From Marispirochaeta aestuarii (GTDB lineage: Bacteria; Spirochaetota; Spirochaetia; JC444; Marispirochaetaceae), in NCBI RefSeq assembly GCF_002087085.1, contig NZ_MWQY01000007.1:124001-188000 (forward strand): DNA of 64,000 nt, in the 5' to 3' direction. The notes below the pieces were generated by a model, which ran no database searches, was not told where the DNA came from, and saw only the letters and a program-made list of their open reading frames with translations. The first letter of the stretch is position 1. Each line of letters opens with the position of its first letter. Made by a program: the position numbers and the translations under genes. This document shows, one piece after another, positions 43,929-53,305 of this stretch.

Positions 43929-44366
43929 ATGAAAAAGATAGGAATCATAATTTGTCATAGATACCATACCTGTGCAGGGGGAAAATGCCTCCGGGCCATG
44001 CGCAACCGGGAAGGCGGCTTCTCTCTTTACAAGAATGATGAAATTGAACTTGTGGGAATCACAACCTGCGGAGGGTGTCCCGGGGGTAACGTTGAATATG
44101 CTCCGGCTGAGATGAAAAAGAATGGTGCTGAAGTCATCCATCTGGCCACCGGACTCGTAGTGGGGTATCCCCCCTGTCCGCGTATCGAATCGTTTTGCAA
44201 TTTCATCCCTGCGAAATACGGATTAGAGGTGGTAATCGGTACACATCCGATTCCTCAGAACTATTTTACCACCCATGAAAAACTGGGGACCTGGAAAGGC
44301 AATGCATGGAAGGAACGTATCAAGCACGTACTTGCGGACGAGCCCCTTCGACTGGCCTATGATTGA
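43929..44366 (+). CDS. CGGC domain protein
   Basis: A 145-residue protein with C-H-R-Y-H-T-C-A-G-G-K-C near the start, T-T-C-G-G-C-P-G-G-N (the CGGC motif that names PF08821), and P-P-C-P-R near residue 80. The many Cys and His suggest metal or redox chemistry; the biochemical role is not known. It stands alone between two copies of a 38-nt direct repeat, next to the restriction genes, so it may belong to a mobile cassette. Confidence 0.85.
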   Translation: MKKIGIIICHRYHTCAGGKCLRAMRNREGGFSLYKNDEIELVGITTCGGCPGGNVEYAPAEMKKNGAEVIHLATGLVVGYPPCPRIESFCNFIPAKYGLEVVIGTHPIPQNYFTTHEKLGTWKGNAWKERIKHVLADEPLRLAYD

Positions 44367-44588
44367 GGCAGATAGCAAGGGATGATCGGCAAGATTCGCC
44401 ACGGAGGCACGGAGATTTTTTGGAACACAGATAGACAGGACGGGAAGGATAGGATCTTAGGAAAGGAATGGAACTACGGAGACTCAGAGAACACAGAGAT
44501 TATTCTATAATTCCTCTGCATCCCCGGTGCCTCGGTTGCCTTCCCTATCCTGTCCATCCTCCCCATCTTTGTTTCTGTTTTGTCTGTG
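44367..44588. repeat. Dispersed repeat region, copy 3 with an inverted degenerate partner
   Basis: Positions 44,538-44,575 repeat the 38-nt motif of 43,799-43,836 exactly. At about 44,430-44,460 lies an inverted, degenerate form (GACAGGACGGGAAGGATAGG). Phrases such as CACGGAGGCACGGAG and CTCAGAGAACACAGAG belong to a type of intergenic repeat often met in environmental bacterial genomes. No gene is seen. Confidence 0.65.
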
Positions 44589-45920
44589 CTACACTTCCGG
44601 CAGGCTTTCGGCTTCGTCCACCACGTGCTGTTCTTCATCAACCTGGTTCAGTGAAGGGGGCAGGATCAGGTTCAGAACAATTCCCACAAAGGTAGCCAGA
44701 GCAACATCGGCGAGTTCAAAATTGAGTCCTTCGGTGATGGGGAAGAAGATCTTTCCGCCGCCGATGCCGATTACCAGGATTACCGAGGTAATGGTCAGGT
44801 TCCGTTTGCAGGTATAGTCAACGCCGCTCTCAACGACGGTGCGGATACCTGCAGAGGCGATAATCCCGAAAAGCATCATACTGATTCCTCCCATAACGGG
44901 GGTCGGAATAGTCTGAATAAGGGCACCCACCTTCTGAATAAAGGAAAGCAGAACCGCGATCACCGCAGCACCGCCGATGACCCATACCGAATAAACCCGG
45001 CTGATTGCCATGGCGCCGATATTCTCACCGTAGGTTGTATTCGGCGGTCCCCCGAAAAGGGATGCCAGGGCAGTTGCCGCTCCGTCGCCGGCCAGCGTCC
45101 GGTGGATCCCCGGATTCTTGTAGAAATCCCTGCCCACAACCTTGCTCAGCACCATGGTATCTCCCAGGTGTTCGGCTATGGTGGCCATGGAGACCAGCAG
45201 GAAGGTCACGATGGGAACAATGCTGAACTTTGGAAGAACGAGTTTCGCAAAACCGAACCAGGAGGCTTCTGCCACGGGGGTAAAATCTATCAGACTGAAG
45301 GCCGGCAGAAAACTCCCCATGATCAGCGTAAACAGATAGCCCCCGGCGATTCCGATCAGGATCGGGATTACCGTGAAAAACCCTTTGAGCACGATCATGG
45401 AGACAATCGCTATACCCAGGGTCACAGCCGCGATAAGCGCGAAGCCGCCGTTGTATCCCTGGGAGGGGTCTGCAAAGGGGTACATGGCCATGTTCATGGC
45501 GGTGGGTGCCAGCTTGAGTCCGATTACGATGATGACACTGCCGATAACCACGGGAGGAAGCATCCTGTCCAGCCAGCCAGTCCCCGCCTGACGGATGATG
45601 AAGGCCACCAGCAGGTAGAAGAGTCCGACGCAGAATCCAGCGCCCAGGGCATACTCGACCCCGTAGGAAGCGCTGACGGCAATCAGGGGCGCGATATAGG
45701 CGAAAGAAGACCCCAGATACGTTGGGACCTTGCCGCGGGTTATTACAATGTACAGCAGGGTTCCGATACCCGAGGTGAACAGGGCCACAGCCGGATTCAA
45801 TCCGGTAAGCAGGGGTACCAGCACCGTTGCACTGAACATGGCAAAGACGTGCTGGAAACTCAGGGGAATCCAGCGGCTTAAGGGCGGACGCTGTTCAACA
45901 TCGTAAACAGGTTTGGACAT
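44589..45920 (-). CDS. uraA: Uracil permease (uracil-xanthine permease family)
   Basis: A 443-residue NCS2 transporter with about 14 helices: H-V-F-A-M-F-S-A-T-V-L-V-P near the start, T-Y-L-G-S-S-F-A-Y near residue 70, A-E-H-L-G-D near 240 (the family's conserved Glu/His) and G-G-P-P-N-T-T-Y-G-E-N near 285, all typical of UraA/PyrP. AAGGAG lies 5 nt before the ATG at 45920. The gene is preceded by a long leader with an intrinsic terminator, so expression is probably controlled by attenuation. Xanthine is a less likely substrate. Confidence 0.9.
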   Translation of the reverse strand: MSKPVYDVEQRPPLSRWIPLSFQHVFAMFSATVLVPLLTGLNPAVALFTSGIGTLLYIVITRGKVPTYLGSSFAYIAPLIAVSASYGVEYALGAGFCVGLFYLLVAFIIRQAGTGWLDRMLPPVVIGSVIIVIGLKLAPTAMNMAMYPFADPSQGYNGGFALIAAVTLGIAIVSMIVLKGFFTVIPILIGIAGGYLFTLIMGSFLPAFSLIDFTPVAEASWFGFAKLVLPKFSIVPIVTFLLVSMATIAEHLGDTMVLSKVVGRDFYKNPGIHRTLAGDGAATALASLFGGPPNTTYGENIGAMAISRVYSVWVIGGAAVIAVLLSFIQKVGALIQTIPTPVMGGISMMLFGIIASAGIRTVVESGVDYTCKRNLTITSVILVIGIGGGKIFFPITEGLNFELADVALATFVGIVLNLILPPSLNQVDEEQHVVDEAESLPEV

Positions 45921-45985
45921 GACGACTCCTTGGAATAATGGTTTTTTCTGGACCGATTCATGGAAACACTTCTTGAGGTGTGGGC

Positions 45986-46048
45986 AAAAAAAAAGCTTTC
46001 CCGCCGTTCGTGACAAACGACAGGAAAGCTATCTCCGAGGACCCTCGG
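45986..46048 (-). promoter_or_regulatory. Attenuator-type leader terminator upstream of uraA
   Basis: Between promoter and gene lies a textbook intrinsic terminator on the reverse strand: GCTTTCC pairs with GGGAAAGC, an inner GTCGTT/AACGGC stem extends it, and nine Ts follow (45,986-45,994). Just before it is the self-complementary CCGAGG-GT-CCTCGG (46,035-46,048), and a GAAAC/GTTTC stem lies further upstream. A GGAAGC near the 5' end could pair with the terminator's left arm as an antiterminator. No known riboswitch core and no clear PyrR loop was recognised. Confidence 0.65.
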
Positions 46049-46105
46049 CCCAAAAGTCCGGAAACTTATGTAGATGTTTCTTCCGTGCTTCCATAATTGA
46101 AAGCG

Positions 46106-46135
46106 TTTATACCCGGAAAAGAACTCCCGCGTCAA
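46106..46135 (-). promoter_or_regulatory. Sigma-70 promoter of uraA
   Basis: Reverse strand TTGACG, 18 nt, TATAAA. The start point would be near 46,099, giving a leader of about 180 nt that holds the attenuator. Confidence 0.6.
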
Positions 46136-46157
46136 GGGGCGGACCCCGGATATAGAT

Positions 46158-46871
46158 CTAGAGCCTGTCGATCCCCAGCATTTCCAGCTGATGGGTTATG
46201 CTGTAGCGTCCCGCAACCCGTTCAGCTCCGGCCTCGATGAAGGCCGCCGCATCCTCCAGGGTCCAGACACCCCCCGAGGCTTTAACCTTGATCCGGCCCT
46301 TTGCGCGCTGATGGAGCAGAGAAATATCGTGGACGGTTGCTTTGCCTTCGGCAAAACCGGTACAGGTCTTTACAAAATCGGCTCCCGCATTGCATATGAC
46401 TTCCACCGCTTCAATCTTGTCGATATCCGAGAGAAATCCTGTTTCTATAATAACCTTTACCGTTACATCCGCGGATTTCGCTACATCCACAACGGCCCGG
46501 ATATCCTCTTCCGCCTTCTTGTATTCGCCGTCCACCAGAAAACCGATGTTGATTACCATGTCGATCTCCCCGGCTCCGTCGACGATTCCCTGCTCAGCCT
46601 CCTTTACCTTGACGCTGGTCCTGGCTCCACCGGAGGGAAAGCCCACCACCACCTGGGGAGCGATCCCGGTTCCCTTCAGCTCCTCCGCCACCATGGGGAT
46701 GTAGGCGGGGAAAACGGGAACCGCAGCGTACTTCATCCGTTGTGCTTCTTCGCAGGCTTTGCGGACCATCCCGGCGGTGGCATTCGGCACCAGGGCCCCG
46801 GAATAGTCCAGAATCGAGCAGATTTTTCGTATGGTTTGCAGATCTTCAGCAGAATTGGTCAGTAATTTCAT
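46158..46871 (-). CDS. deoC: Deoxyribose-phosphate aldolase
   Basis: A 237-residue class I aldolase that splits 2-deoxyribose 5-phosphate into glyceraldehyde 3-phosphate and acetaldehyde. The Schiff-base Lys is in F-V-K-T-C-T-G-F and the second Lys in I-K-V-K-A-S-G-G-V; E-I-D-M-V-I-N supplies the conserved Asp. AGGAG lies 9 nt before the ATG. It stands between the P-type ATPase and the uracil permease on the same strand, making a small nucleoside/pyrimidine salvage neighbourhood. Confidence 0.95.
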   Translation of the reverse strand: MKLLTNSAEDLQTIRKICSILDYSGALVPNATAGMVRKACEEAQRMKYAAVPVFPAYIPMVAEELKGTGIAPQVVVGFPSGGARTSVKVKEAEQGIVDGAGEIDMVINIGFLVDGEYKKAEEDIRAVVDVAKSADVTVKVIIETGFLSDIDKIEAVEVICNAGADFVKTCTGFAEGKATVHDISLLHQRAKGRIKVKASGGVWTLEDAAAFIEAGAERVAGRYSITHQLEMLGIDRL

Positions 46872-46931
46872 GGTATCAGGCTCCTGTCCTGGAGATATAG
46901 GCTGTACTCCCTATTATCGAGGTTCGGAATC

Positions 46932-48944
46932 TTATCCGTCAACCAGTTTTTCCTTCGGTACACTGAGCAGTTTTGCGTTGATCGCCACAATTACCGTAGA
47001 CAGGGACATCAGAATAGCCCCCACCTCCGGAGACATGATAATCCCCAGGGGAAAAAGGACACCCCCGGCAAGGGGTATCGCCACAACATTGTACCCCGTG
47101 GCCCATATGAGATTCTGAACCATCTTTCTGTGGGTTGCCCTGCCAAAGAGGATCAGGGCCGAAACATCCAGGGGATTTGAATTGACCAGGATTATATCCG
47201 CCGTGGCCGCCGCCACATCGGTACCCGATCCGACTGCAATCCCTATCTGGGCCTGGGCCAGGGCGGGAGAATCGTTGACACCGTCGCCGGTCATGGCCAC
47301 ATACTCCCCCTCTTCCTGAAGCTCCCGTATCTTCTCCTGCTTCTGGTCCGGCAGAACCTGGGCAAAGTATCCGTCAACTCCCAGTTCATCCGCCACTGCG
47401 GCGGCTGTCTGCTCATTGTCCCCTGTCAGTATCCAGCACTTGATCCCCCGGGACTGAAGCTGTTGTACAGCCTTGTAGGACTCCGGACGGATGGTATCCG
47501 CAAGGGCAATGGAACCGGTCAGTACCTTGTCTACAAGCAGAAATACCCTGGTTTCCGCCCCCTTGTCAGTTCCTCCCGGGACTTCAATATCCATTTCCGA
47601 CAGGGCACCCGGGCTGAGGAGCATCACATTTTTCCCTTCAAGGCTTCCCCGTACCCCTTTTCCCTTGATGGCTTCAAAATCTTCAACCTCGGGTATTTTC
47701 AGTTTACGCCTTTCGGCCTCATGGACGATCCCCTTTCCAATGGGATGTTCCGAGTGCCCCTCAAGGCCCGCAGCCATGGAAACGACACGATCTTCGTCAT
47801 ACCCATCGGCAAAGGTGCTCACCTCACTGACCTCGAAATTTCCTTTTGTCAGGGTCCCGGTTTTATCAAAAACAACAGTGGTAATCCTGCGGGCATTTTC
47901 AAAAGCGGTCCGGTTCCGGATCAGCAGTCCGTTCTGTGCCGACTTCGAAGTGGAGACCGCCACTACAAGAGGTATGGCCAGGCCCAGGGCGTGGGGACAG
48001 GTAATAACCATCACGGTAGCCATCCGCGCAATGGAAAACTGGAGATCCCGGCCCGCAATGAGCCAGGCACTGAGGGTGATAATCCCGGCACTGATCGCGA
48101 TAAGGGTCAACCAGAAGGCCGCTTTGTCCGAAAGGGCCTGCGTTCTGGATTTGTCGGCCTGGGCTTTCCGGACCATGTCGATTACCTGGTTCAGATAGTT
48201 ATCTTCACCGGAACTCTCGACCCTGATCTCCAGAGAACCGTCTCCGTTGACGGAACCGCCGATAACCTCATCGCCTTCCCCCTTATCAACGGGTTTTGAC
48301 TCACCCGTCAGCATGGATTCATCAAGATAGCTCTTTCCGCTGGAGACGATCCCGTCGGAAGGAATCTTCTCTCCCGGTTTAATCAGCAGGATATCTCCCT
48401 TTTCGACCTCTTCCAGAGGAATGTCCTCAACATTATTTCCATTTTTCCTGTGAGCCTCGGAGGGCATCAGCTGGGCCAGTTCCTCCAGGGCCGAAGATGC
48501 ACTCAGCACCGATGACATCTCGATCCAGTGTCCGGCCAGCATGATGGCGATCAGGGTGGCAAGCTCCCAGTAGAAGGGTGTCCCTTCCAGACCAAAGCTC
48601 ACTGCGGCGCTGTACAGATATGCAACCGATATGGCCAGGCCGATGAGGGTCATCATGCCGGGATTCCTGTTCCCGAGCTCATCTGCAAGGCCTTTCAGGA
48701 AGGGCCATCCGCCATACAGAAATATGGCCGTGGAAAGCAGAAAGACAAGGTAATCCGCACCGGGAAAGCTGAAACTGAATCCCAGCCAGCCCTGAATGAG
48801 CTCTGAAAGCCCGAGGACCGGGACCGACAGTACAAGAGTCCAGTAAAAACGTCGCCGGAAATCCCGTATCATCATTCTGTGGTGATCAGTGTGGGAATGA
48901 TTCTTTTTCGTTCCGTGGTTTTTCGGGTTTGCTTCTGACTTCAT
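46932..48944 (-). CDS. Heavy-metal P1B-type ATPase, CopB-like
   Basis: A 670-residue metal-exporting ATPase. The short N-terminus is His-rich (KKNHSHTDHH) instead of carrying a Cys-x2-Cys domain. The membrane metal site is C-P-H, the CopB-type signature (P1B-3; Cu+/Cu2+ or Ag+). Phosphorylation motif D-K-T-G-T-L-T, A-domain T-G-E-S, N-domain S-E-H-P and hinge T-G-D-G-V-N-D-S-P-A are all present. It probably removes copper from the cytosol. No copper-responsive regulator gene is adjacent. Confidence 0.93.
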   Translation of the reverse strand: MKSEANPKNHGTKKNHSHTDHHRMMIRDFRRRFYWTLVLSVPVLGLSELIQGWLGFSFSFPGADYLVFLLSTAIFLYGGWPFLKGLADELGNRNPGMMTLIGLAISVAYLYSAAVSFGLEGTPFYWELATLIAIMLAGHWIEMSSVLSASSALEELAQLMPSEAHRKNGNNVEDIPLEEVEKGDILLIKPGEKIPSDGIVSSGKSYLDESMLTGESKPVDKGEGDEVIGGSVNGDGSLEIRVESSGEDNYLNQVIDMVRKAQADKSRTQALSDKAAFWLTLIAISAGIITLSAWLIAGRDLQFSIARMATVMVITCPHALGLAIPLVVAVSTSKSAQNGLLIRNRTAFENARRITTVVFDKTGTLTKGNFEVSEVSTFADGYDEDRVVSMAAGLEGHSEHPIGKGIVHEAERRKLKIPEVEDFEAIKGKGVRGSLEGKNVMLLSPGALSEMDIEVPGGTDKGAETRVFLLVDKVLTGSIALADTIRPESYKAVQQLQSRGIKCWILTGDNEQTAAAVADELGVDGYFAQVLPDQKQEKIRELQEEGEYVAMTGDGVNDSPALAQAQIGIAVGSGTDVAAATADIILVNSNPLDVSALILFGRATHRKMVQNLIWATGYNVVAIPLAGGVLFPLGIIMSPEVGAILMSLSTVIVAINAKLLSVPKEKLVDG

Positions 48945-49101
48945 CTTTAAAAGGTACTAGACAGGAGCAGAGAGTCAAATTTTGTCCTCCGGGGAATATG
49001 CATCGGTGCCTGTCCCCATATTTTTATACATATTTTTTCAGTAGATTATCCTTATGCGCTCCTATATACTGAAATCAGCTGAATTACACGGAGACAGGAC
49101 T

Positions 49102-50673
49102 ATGCTGACAACTCAGGAAGAGGCTCTTACGCAACTCGTTCGGACCAGCATGCTGATGTCCGAGGAGTTCCAGTTCCGCCCCCTGATATCGCGCCTGGTG
49201 GAGCAGGCCCAGGACGTTACCCAGTCCGACCTGTCTGCCTTTTATGTCTACGAGAATCCCGCAAACGCAAAAAGCAGACTGCGTCTCGGATACAAACGGG
49301 GCCGCTACGAAATTCCCAAATCCCTGAATGCCGGCAACGAGATCGTCGATTTCATAGGAGACTGCGGTGAGGCGGTGGTTCTGCTGGAACGTAAACCGAG
49401 TCCATTCCTCGGGGTCCTTCTCCATGACGAAATGAAAAGCGGAATGGCGATTCCCATAAAGACGGCCAGGGAAAAAATCGGGATACTCTTTATCAACTCC
49501 CGCAGCACCGGCTTTTACAGCCGGATACGCTTTGCCTTCGTAGAGTCCTTTACCCGGCTCGCCGGAGGCATGCTGCATAACGCCCGGCTGCTTCAGGAGA
49601 CCCGGGAATACCTGCAGCGAATCGAGGAGATGGAACGCTACCAGGAGAATATCTTCTCTTCCATGACGAACCTTCTGATTACCACGGATGAATCCGGAGC
49701 TATCCATTATTTCAACCAGGCCGCGGCGGAGCGTATGAATCTTTCCCGGGAAGACATTGGACGCCGTATCAGCGATTTCTTTCACAAACGGATAGGGAAA
49801 AAGGTCATCAATGCCCTGGAAAAAACCCAGGAAAGCGGAAACGAGGTCCTTGGAATCGAAGGTATTTTCAAGGGAAATGAGAAAGAGATAGATTTCTCCC
49901 TGAACCTGTCACCCCTGAAGGGCAAGCGGGGACGACACGAAGGGCTTACCCTGCTGTTCACCGACCAGAGCCGGGAACGGGAACTGAAGGAGAACATGGA
50001 AGTCGCCAAGGAAGAGCGGCGGGTAATCAAGGACATGTTCGCCCGCTACATGTCCAACGATCTGGTGCAGCAGCTGATGGATACCCCGGACCTTATCAAA
50101 CCCGGGGGAGACCAGAAGCGGGCGACCCTTTTCTTTGCCGACATCGTGGGCTACACTGCCTTTTCCGAAGGCAAGGAACCTGCTTATATTATCGAACTGC
50201 TGAACGGATTCTTCTCCGAGGCCGTCGAGGTTGTTCTGAAAAACCGGGGCTATATCGACAAGTTTATCGGCGACTGCATTATGGCGGCCTGGGGCGTTCC
50301 CCTCTTTTCAGAGGAACAGGATGCGGTTAACGCTGTTTCCACCGCGGTGGAGCTCCAGCATATGGTTAAAGACAAAAAGCGGCGGTTCTTTACCGGTGAG
50401 GCAAAGGACCTGCGTCTCGCCATCGGCATGAACACAGGCCCTCTGGTGGCGGGGAACCTCGGCAGCAGCCAGCGAATGGACTACACGGTTATCGGAGACA
50501 CGGTGAACCTGGCGGCCCGCCTGGAGGGAGTCGCCGGGGCAGACGAGATTATAATTACCCAGGAAACCCTTGAGCTGATCGATGGAAAATTCAAAGTCGA
50601 AAAGCGGGAGCCCGTCCGGGTCAAGGGTAAAGTGAAACCTATTCAGATATACAATGTGACCGATTTCCGTTGA
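49102..50673 (+). CDS. GAF-PAS adenylate cyclase (class III)
   Basis: About 523 residues: a GAF domain (about 20-165), a PAS domain (about 185-290), a short coiled coil, and a class III nucleotide cyclase at the end. The catalytic domain is complete: metal Asp in F-F-A-D-I-V-G-Y-T and in K-F-I-G-D, the adenine-specifying Lys and Asp in D-K-F-I-G-D and M-D-Y-T-V-I-G-D, and the N/R pair in N-L-A-A-R-L-E. It should make cAMP. The ATG at 49102 has GGAGACAGGA upstream; one at 49054 is possible. Followed by a HEAT-repeat gene. Confidence 0.92.
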   Translation: MLTTQEEALTQLVRTSMLMSEEFQFRPLISRLVEQAQDVTQSDLSAFYVYENPANAKSRLRLGYKRGRYEIPKSLNAGNEIVDFIGDCGEAVVLLERKPSPFLGVLLHDEMKSGMAIPIKTAREKIGILFINSRSTGFYSRIRFAFVESFTRLAGGMLHNARLLQETREYLQRIEEMERYQENIFSSMTNLLITTDESGAIHYFNQAAAERMNLSREDIGRRISDFFHKRIGKKVINALEKTQESGNEVLGIEGIFKGNEKEIDFSLNLSPLKGKRGRHEGLTLLFTDQSRERELKENMEVAKEERRVIKDMFARYMSNDLVQQLMDTPDLIKPGGDQKRATLFFADIVGYTAFSEGKEPAYIIELLNGFFSEAVEVVLKNRGYIDKFIGDCIMAAWGVPLFSEEQDAVNAVSTAVELQHMVKDKKRRFFTGEAKDLRLAIGMNTGPLVAGNLGSSQRMDYTVIGDTVNLAARLEGVAGADEIIITQETLELIDGKFKVEKREPVRVKGKVKPIQIYNVTDFR

Positions 50674-50716
50674 GACCGATGCGTCGGGATCATCGTTTTA
50701 TACTAGGGGGATATGC

Positions 50717-53305
50717 ATGAATATACCAGGACTCCTTGGCTCACTGCCGCTATGGATCTATATCGTCGATGCGCTTCTTGTTGCAGGAATAATTGCGGCT
50801 TTGATCTGGAGCTTTATCAGTCGTTCCATCTTCAAAAGAAGGCTGGAAAAGGCAGCCGTTGATGAAGAGGCTGCCCGGCACCTGGTGCTGGAAAAATACG
50901 ATACCGGGGCTCTCATCCGGCGTTCCCGGATGATCGAAGCCGGAGCGGATAAGTACGGGGACGGACTGCTGAAAAACCTTGGGATTAGCAGGATCTGGGT
51001 AGAGCTTGTTCGGCGCCGCAAGCGGGTATCGGACATCCGGCGGGTGCTCAAATTTATCCCTGAAGAGGGGCTCTTTTACGTGTTTCTGGCAGTTCTCGAC
51101 AAACCACGGAAAACCAGATATCTGACGGACTGGCTCAAGGAGAGCGGGGATCTGCTGGCCATGCGCCGTATAGCCCTTTCCGGAAAAGGTGAGGATTTCG
51201 ACGGCCGCAAGGCGCTGGAGATCTTCGGGGAATACATCTCCCACATCCGTGAGATGACCGGGGATCCCGAGTGGGCCTCCCGTTATTTCGCGGTCAAGAT
51301 CCTTCTGCATCACGATGACGAGCGTTCACAGCGGGCGGTCTGGGACTGTCTGCATGATACCCATGCCCTGGTACGGCGTACGGTGGCCACCGAGCTGAAG
51401 ACCGACAGGGAGGATAAATTCTTCGAAGCCCTGAAAAGCCTTTTCACCGGAGATCCGGTATTCGAGGTCCGCCGGGCTGCGAAGGAGAGAATCAACCTGG
51501 ACTTTGCGGATCGGGAAGTGCTGGACGTAAAAAAACTCAGCGAAGTCCAGGCCTTTCATGTCCTCGACCTGATGAATCCGGAATTCGCCCAGGACGAAAA
51601 CACCGCCCTCTCCTTTCTGGACAATGACAACAAAGAACTTCGCCTGAGTGCAGCGTTCTTTCTGAGCCGCCTGGGTACACTGGACCGCCTCTTCCAGCAG
51701 GTTGATCTGGGAGACCGGGAGCTGCTGGACCGAAATTTCAAACTTCTTACCAAGGCAGCGGAAGTCGGTATTACCGGATTCATGAAGGCTGTATCTTCGA
51801 ACAGCAACCCGGCGACCCTGCTGATCGCCGCACGGCTGCTTCAGAAAACAGGATCCAGAGAACTGATCAACAGTCTCGCCAGGGCAGTGTTTTCCTTCAG
51901 CGATGAGGAAAAAACTCATTCCGATAAAAAAAGACTTTACGAAGAAACCTTGAAAGCAATCAAACTGCGGGGAACCTGCGATGCAGTTCAGCTGATATGC
52001 GAGGAACTGGAGAGGCAGTCCCACAAGACCGCCTTTCTGAATCGAATCCTCCCCTCCCTCCCGGAAAGCGGAGACTTTCTTGTTGCCCCGCTCCTTGTCA
52101 GAATGCTGAAGGATCCCGATGTACCGGAGCGGGATCTTGTACGGGAAACCCTGCTGCGATTTGACGAGTGCTTTTACCAGGGGGAGATAATCGCCATTCT
52201 CAAAGCGGAACGGGAGGAATATCCCCATCAGGTGCGTATCGATGCCCTTAAGCTCCTGGCCCAGCTGAAGAAACCATACTGTCTCCAGCACGTTCTGGAA
52301 AACCTCGCAATTCTGCCCCTTGATGAAGCACGTTATTTTACCACCATCCTCGCCGATTTCAGCGGAGACCTTTTCAACAAGCGGGTTGAAGGCATCCTGG
52401 AAAGCGATGACGCCCATGTCCGGGCCTCCCTTATTGCCGCCCTGCCGGCCACCGGCATCAAGGAGTTTGTAGCCCCCATCCGTAAGGCCCTCAAGGATGC
52501 GGACCCTGAGGTTCGCATCGCTGCTGTCTGGGCACTCCACGATTACCAGGAACAGCGAGCCCTGAACAGTACCGTGGAGATGCTCCGGGATCCGGTGGAA
52601 CGGGTCAGGGTACAGGTCGCCAGGGCCCTCGGCTCCCACGGTACTGAAACTGTTCTGGACCGCCTCAAGGAACTCCTCTTCGACGAAAACGAGGTATCCA
52701 CCGTCAAGAAAGCCGCCATCGCAGGGCTCAGTTTCTCGGAGACCCGGGGCAGCGTTGATGTTCTGGTGGAAAAGCTGAGGGACATGACCGGAGAACTGAA
52801 GGATGAGGTCATTCGGGCCCTGGCGGAAAAACACGACGCCCGCAGTCTTACCCGCATGATCGAGGTTTTCAAGGACGCGGAACCTAAAATCAGGGAAGCC
52901 ATGAGCGAAGCCTTTAAACGGATGCGCAGCAGGGGGGAGGAATCCCTGGTAAGCCTGCTGGATGAGGACATTCCCTCTCTTCTGCCCCTTATTTACAACA
53001 TCCTTGAGGAAACCGGCTGGGTGGAAAGCATAATCCGGCGACTGGCCAAACGGGACCCGAAGGAACGACGGGAAGCGGCCGCCCTTCTGGCCCGTATCGG
53101 GACCAGAGCAGCCTTCAGAGGTATCGTCCTCGCCGCCCGGGACCCCGACGAGGACGTCCGGGTTGAGGTTACCAAAGCCCTCGAGTATCTGAACACCCCT
53201 GAAGGAGCCGAGATACTCTCCGACCTGGAGAATGATCCCGACAAGCGGGTGCGCAAATATACCCTGTGGGCCCTGGAGCGGATAAAAGCCAGGAACCTGG
53301 ACTAA
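50717..53305 (+). CDS. Membrane-anchored HEAT-repeat protein
   Basis: An 862-residue protein with one N-terminal transmembrane helix (residues about 11-33) followed by an almost unbroken solenoid of HEAT/PBS-lyase-type repeats. The clearest are in the last 300 residues (A-D-P-E-V-R-I-A-A-V-W-A-L, D-P-V-E-R-V-R-V-Q-V-A-R-A-L-G and D-P-D-E-D-V-R-V-E-V). It is a scaffold without a catalytic motif, probably facing the cytoplasm. GGGGG lies 6 nt before the ATG. It sits 43 nt after the cyclase gene and may be its partner (inference). Its stop overlaps that of the converging dsrE-like gene. Confidence 0.85.
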   Translation: MNIPGLLGSLPLWIYIVDALLVAGIIAALIWSFISRSIFKRRLEKAAVDEEAARHLVLEKYDTGALIRRSRMIEAGADKYGDGLLKNLGISRIWVELVRRRKRVSDIRRVLKFIPEEGLFYVFLAVLDKPRKTRYLTDWLKESGDLLAMRRIALSGKGEDFDGRKALEIFGEYISHIREMTGDPEWASRYFAVKILLHHDDERSQRAVWDCLHDTHALVRRTVATELKTDREDKFFEALKSLFTGDPVFEVRRAAKERINLDFADREVLDVKKLSEVQAFHVLDLMNPEFAQDENTALSFLDNDNKELRLSAAFFLSRLGTLDRLFQQVDLGDRELLDRNFKLLTKAAEVGITGFMKAVSSNSNPATLLIAARLLQKTGSRELINSLARAVFSFSDEEKTHSDKKRLYEETLKAIKLRGTCDAVQLICEELERQSHKTAFLNRILPSLPESGDFLVAPLLVRMLKDPDVPERDLVRETLLRFDECFYQGEIIAILKAEREEYPHQVRIDALKLLAQLKKPYCLQHVLENLAILPLDEARYFTTILADFSGDLFNKRVEGILESDDAHVRASLIAALPATGIKEFVAPIRKALKDADPEVRIAAVWALHDYQEQRALNSTVEMLRDPVERVRVQVARALGSHGTETVLDRLKELLFDENEVSTVKKAAIAGLSFSETRGSVDVLVEKLRDMTGELKDEVIRALAEKHDARSLTRMIEVFKDAEPKIREAMSEAFKRMRSRGEESLVSLLDEDIPSLLPLIYNILEETGWVESIIRRLAKRDPKERREAAALLARIGTRAAFRGIVLAARDPDEDVRVEVTKALEYLNTPEGAEILSDLENDPDKRVRKYTLWALERIKARNLD

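Noticed and set aside
43747-44575. CRISPR array
   Set aside because: Only two exact copies far apart plus degenerate ones, no regular spacers and no cas genes.
45986-46099. Purine riboswitch or PyrR site in the uraA leader
   Set aside because: The conserved purine-riboswitch core and the PyrR loop consensus were looked for and not found; only the attenuator layout is supported.
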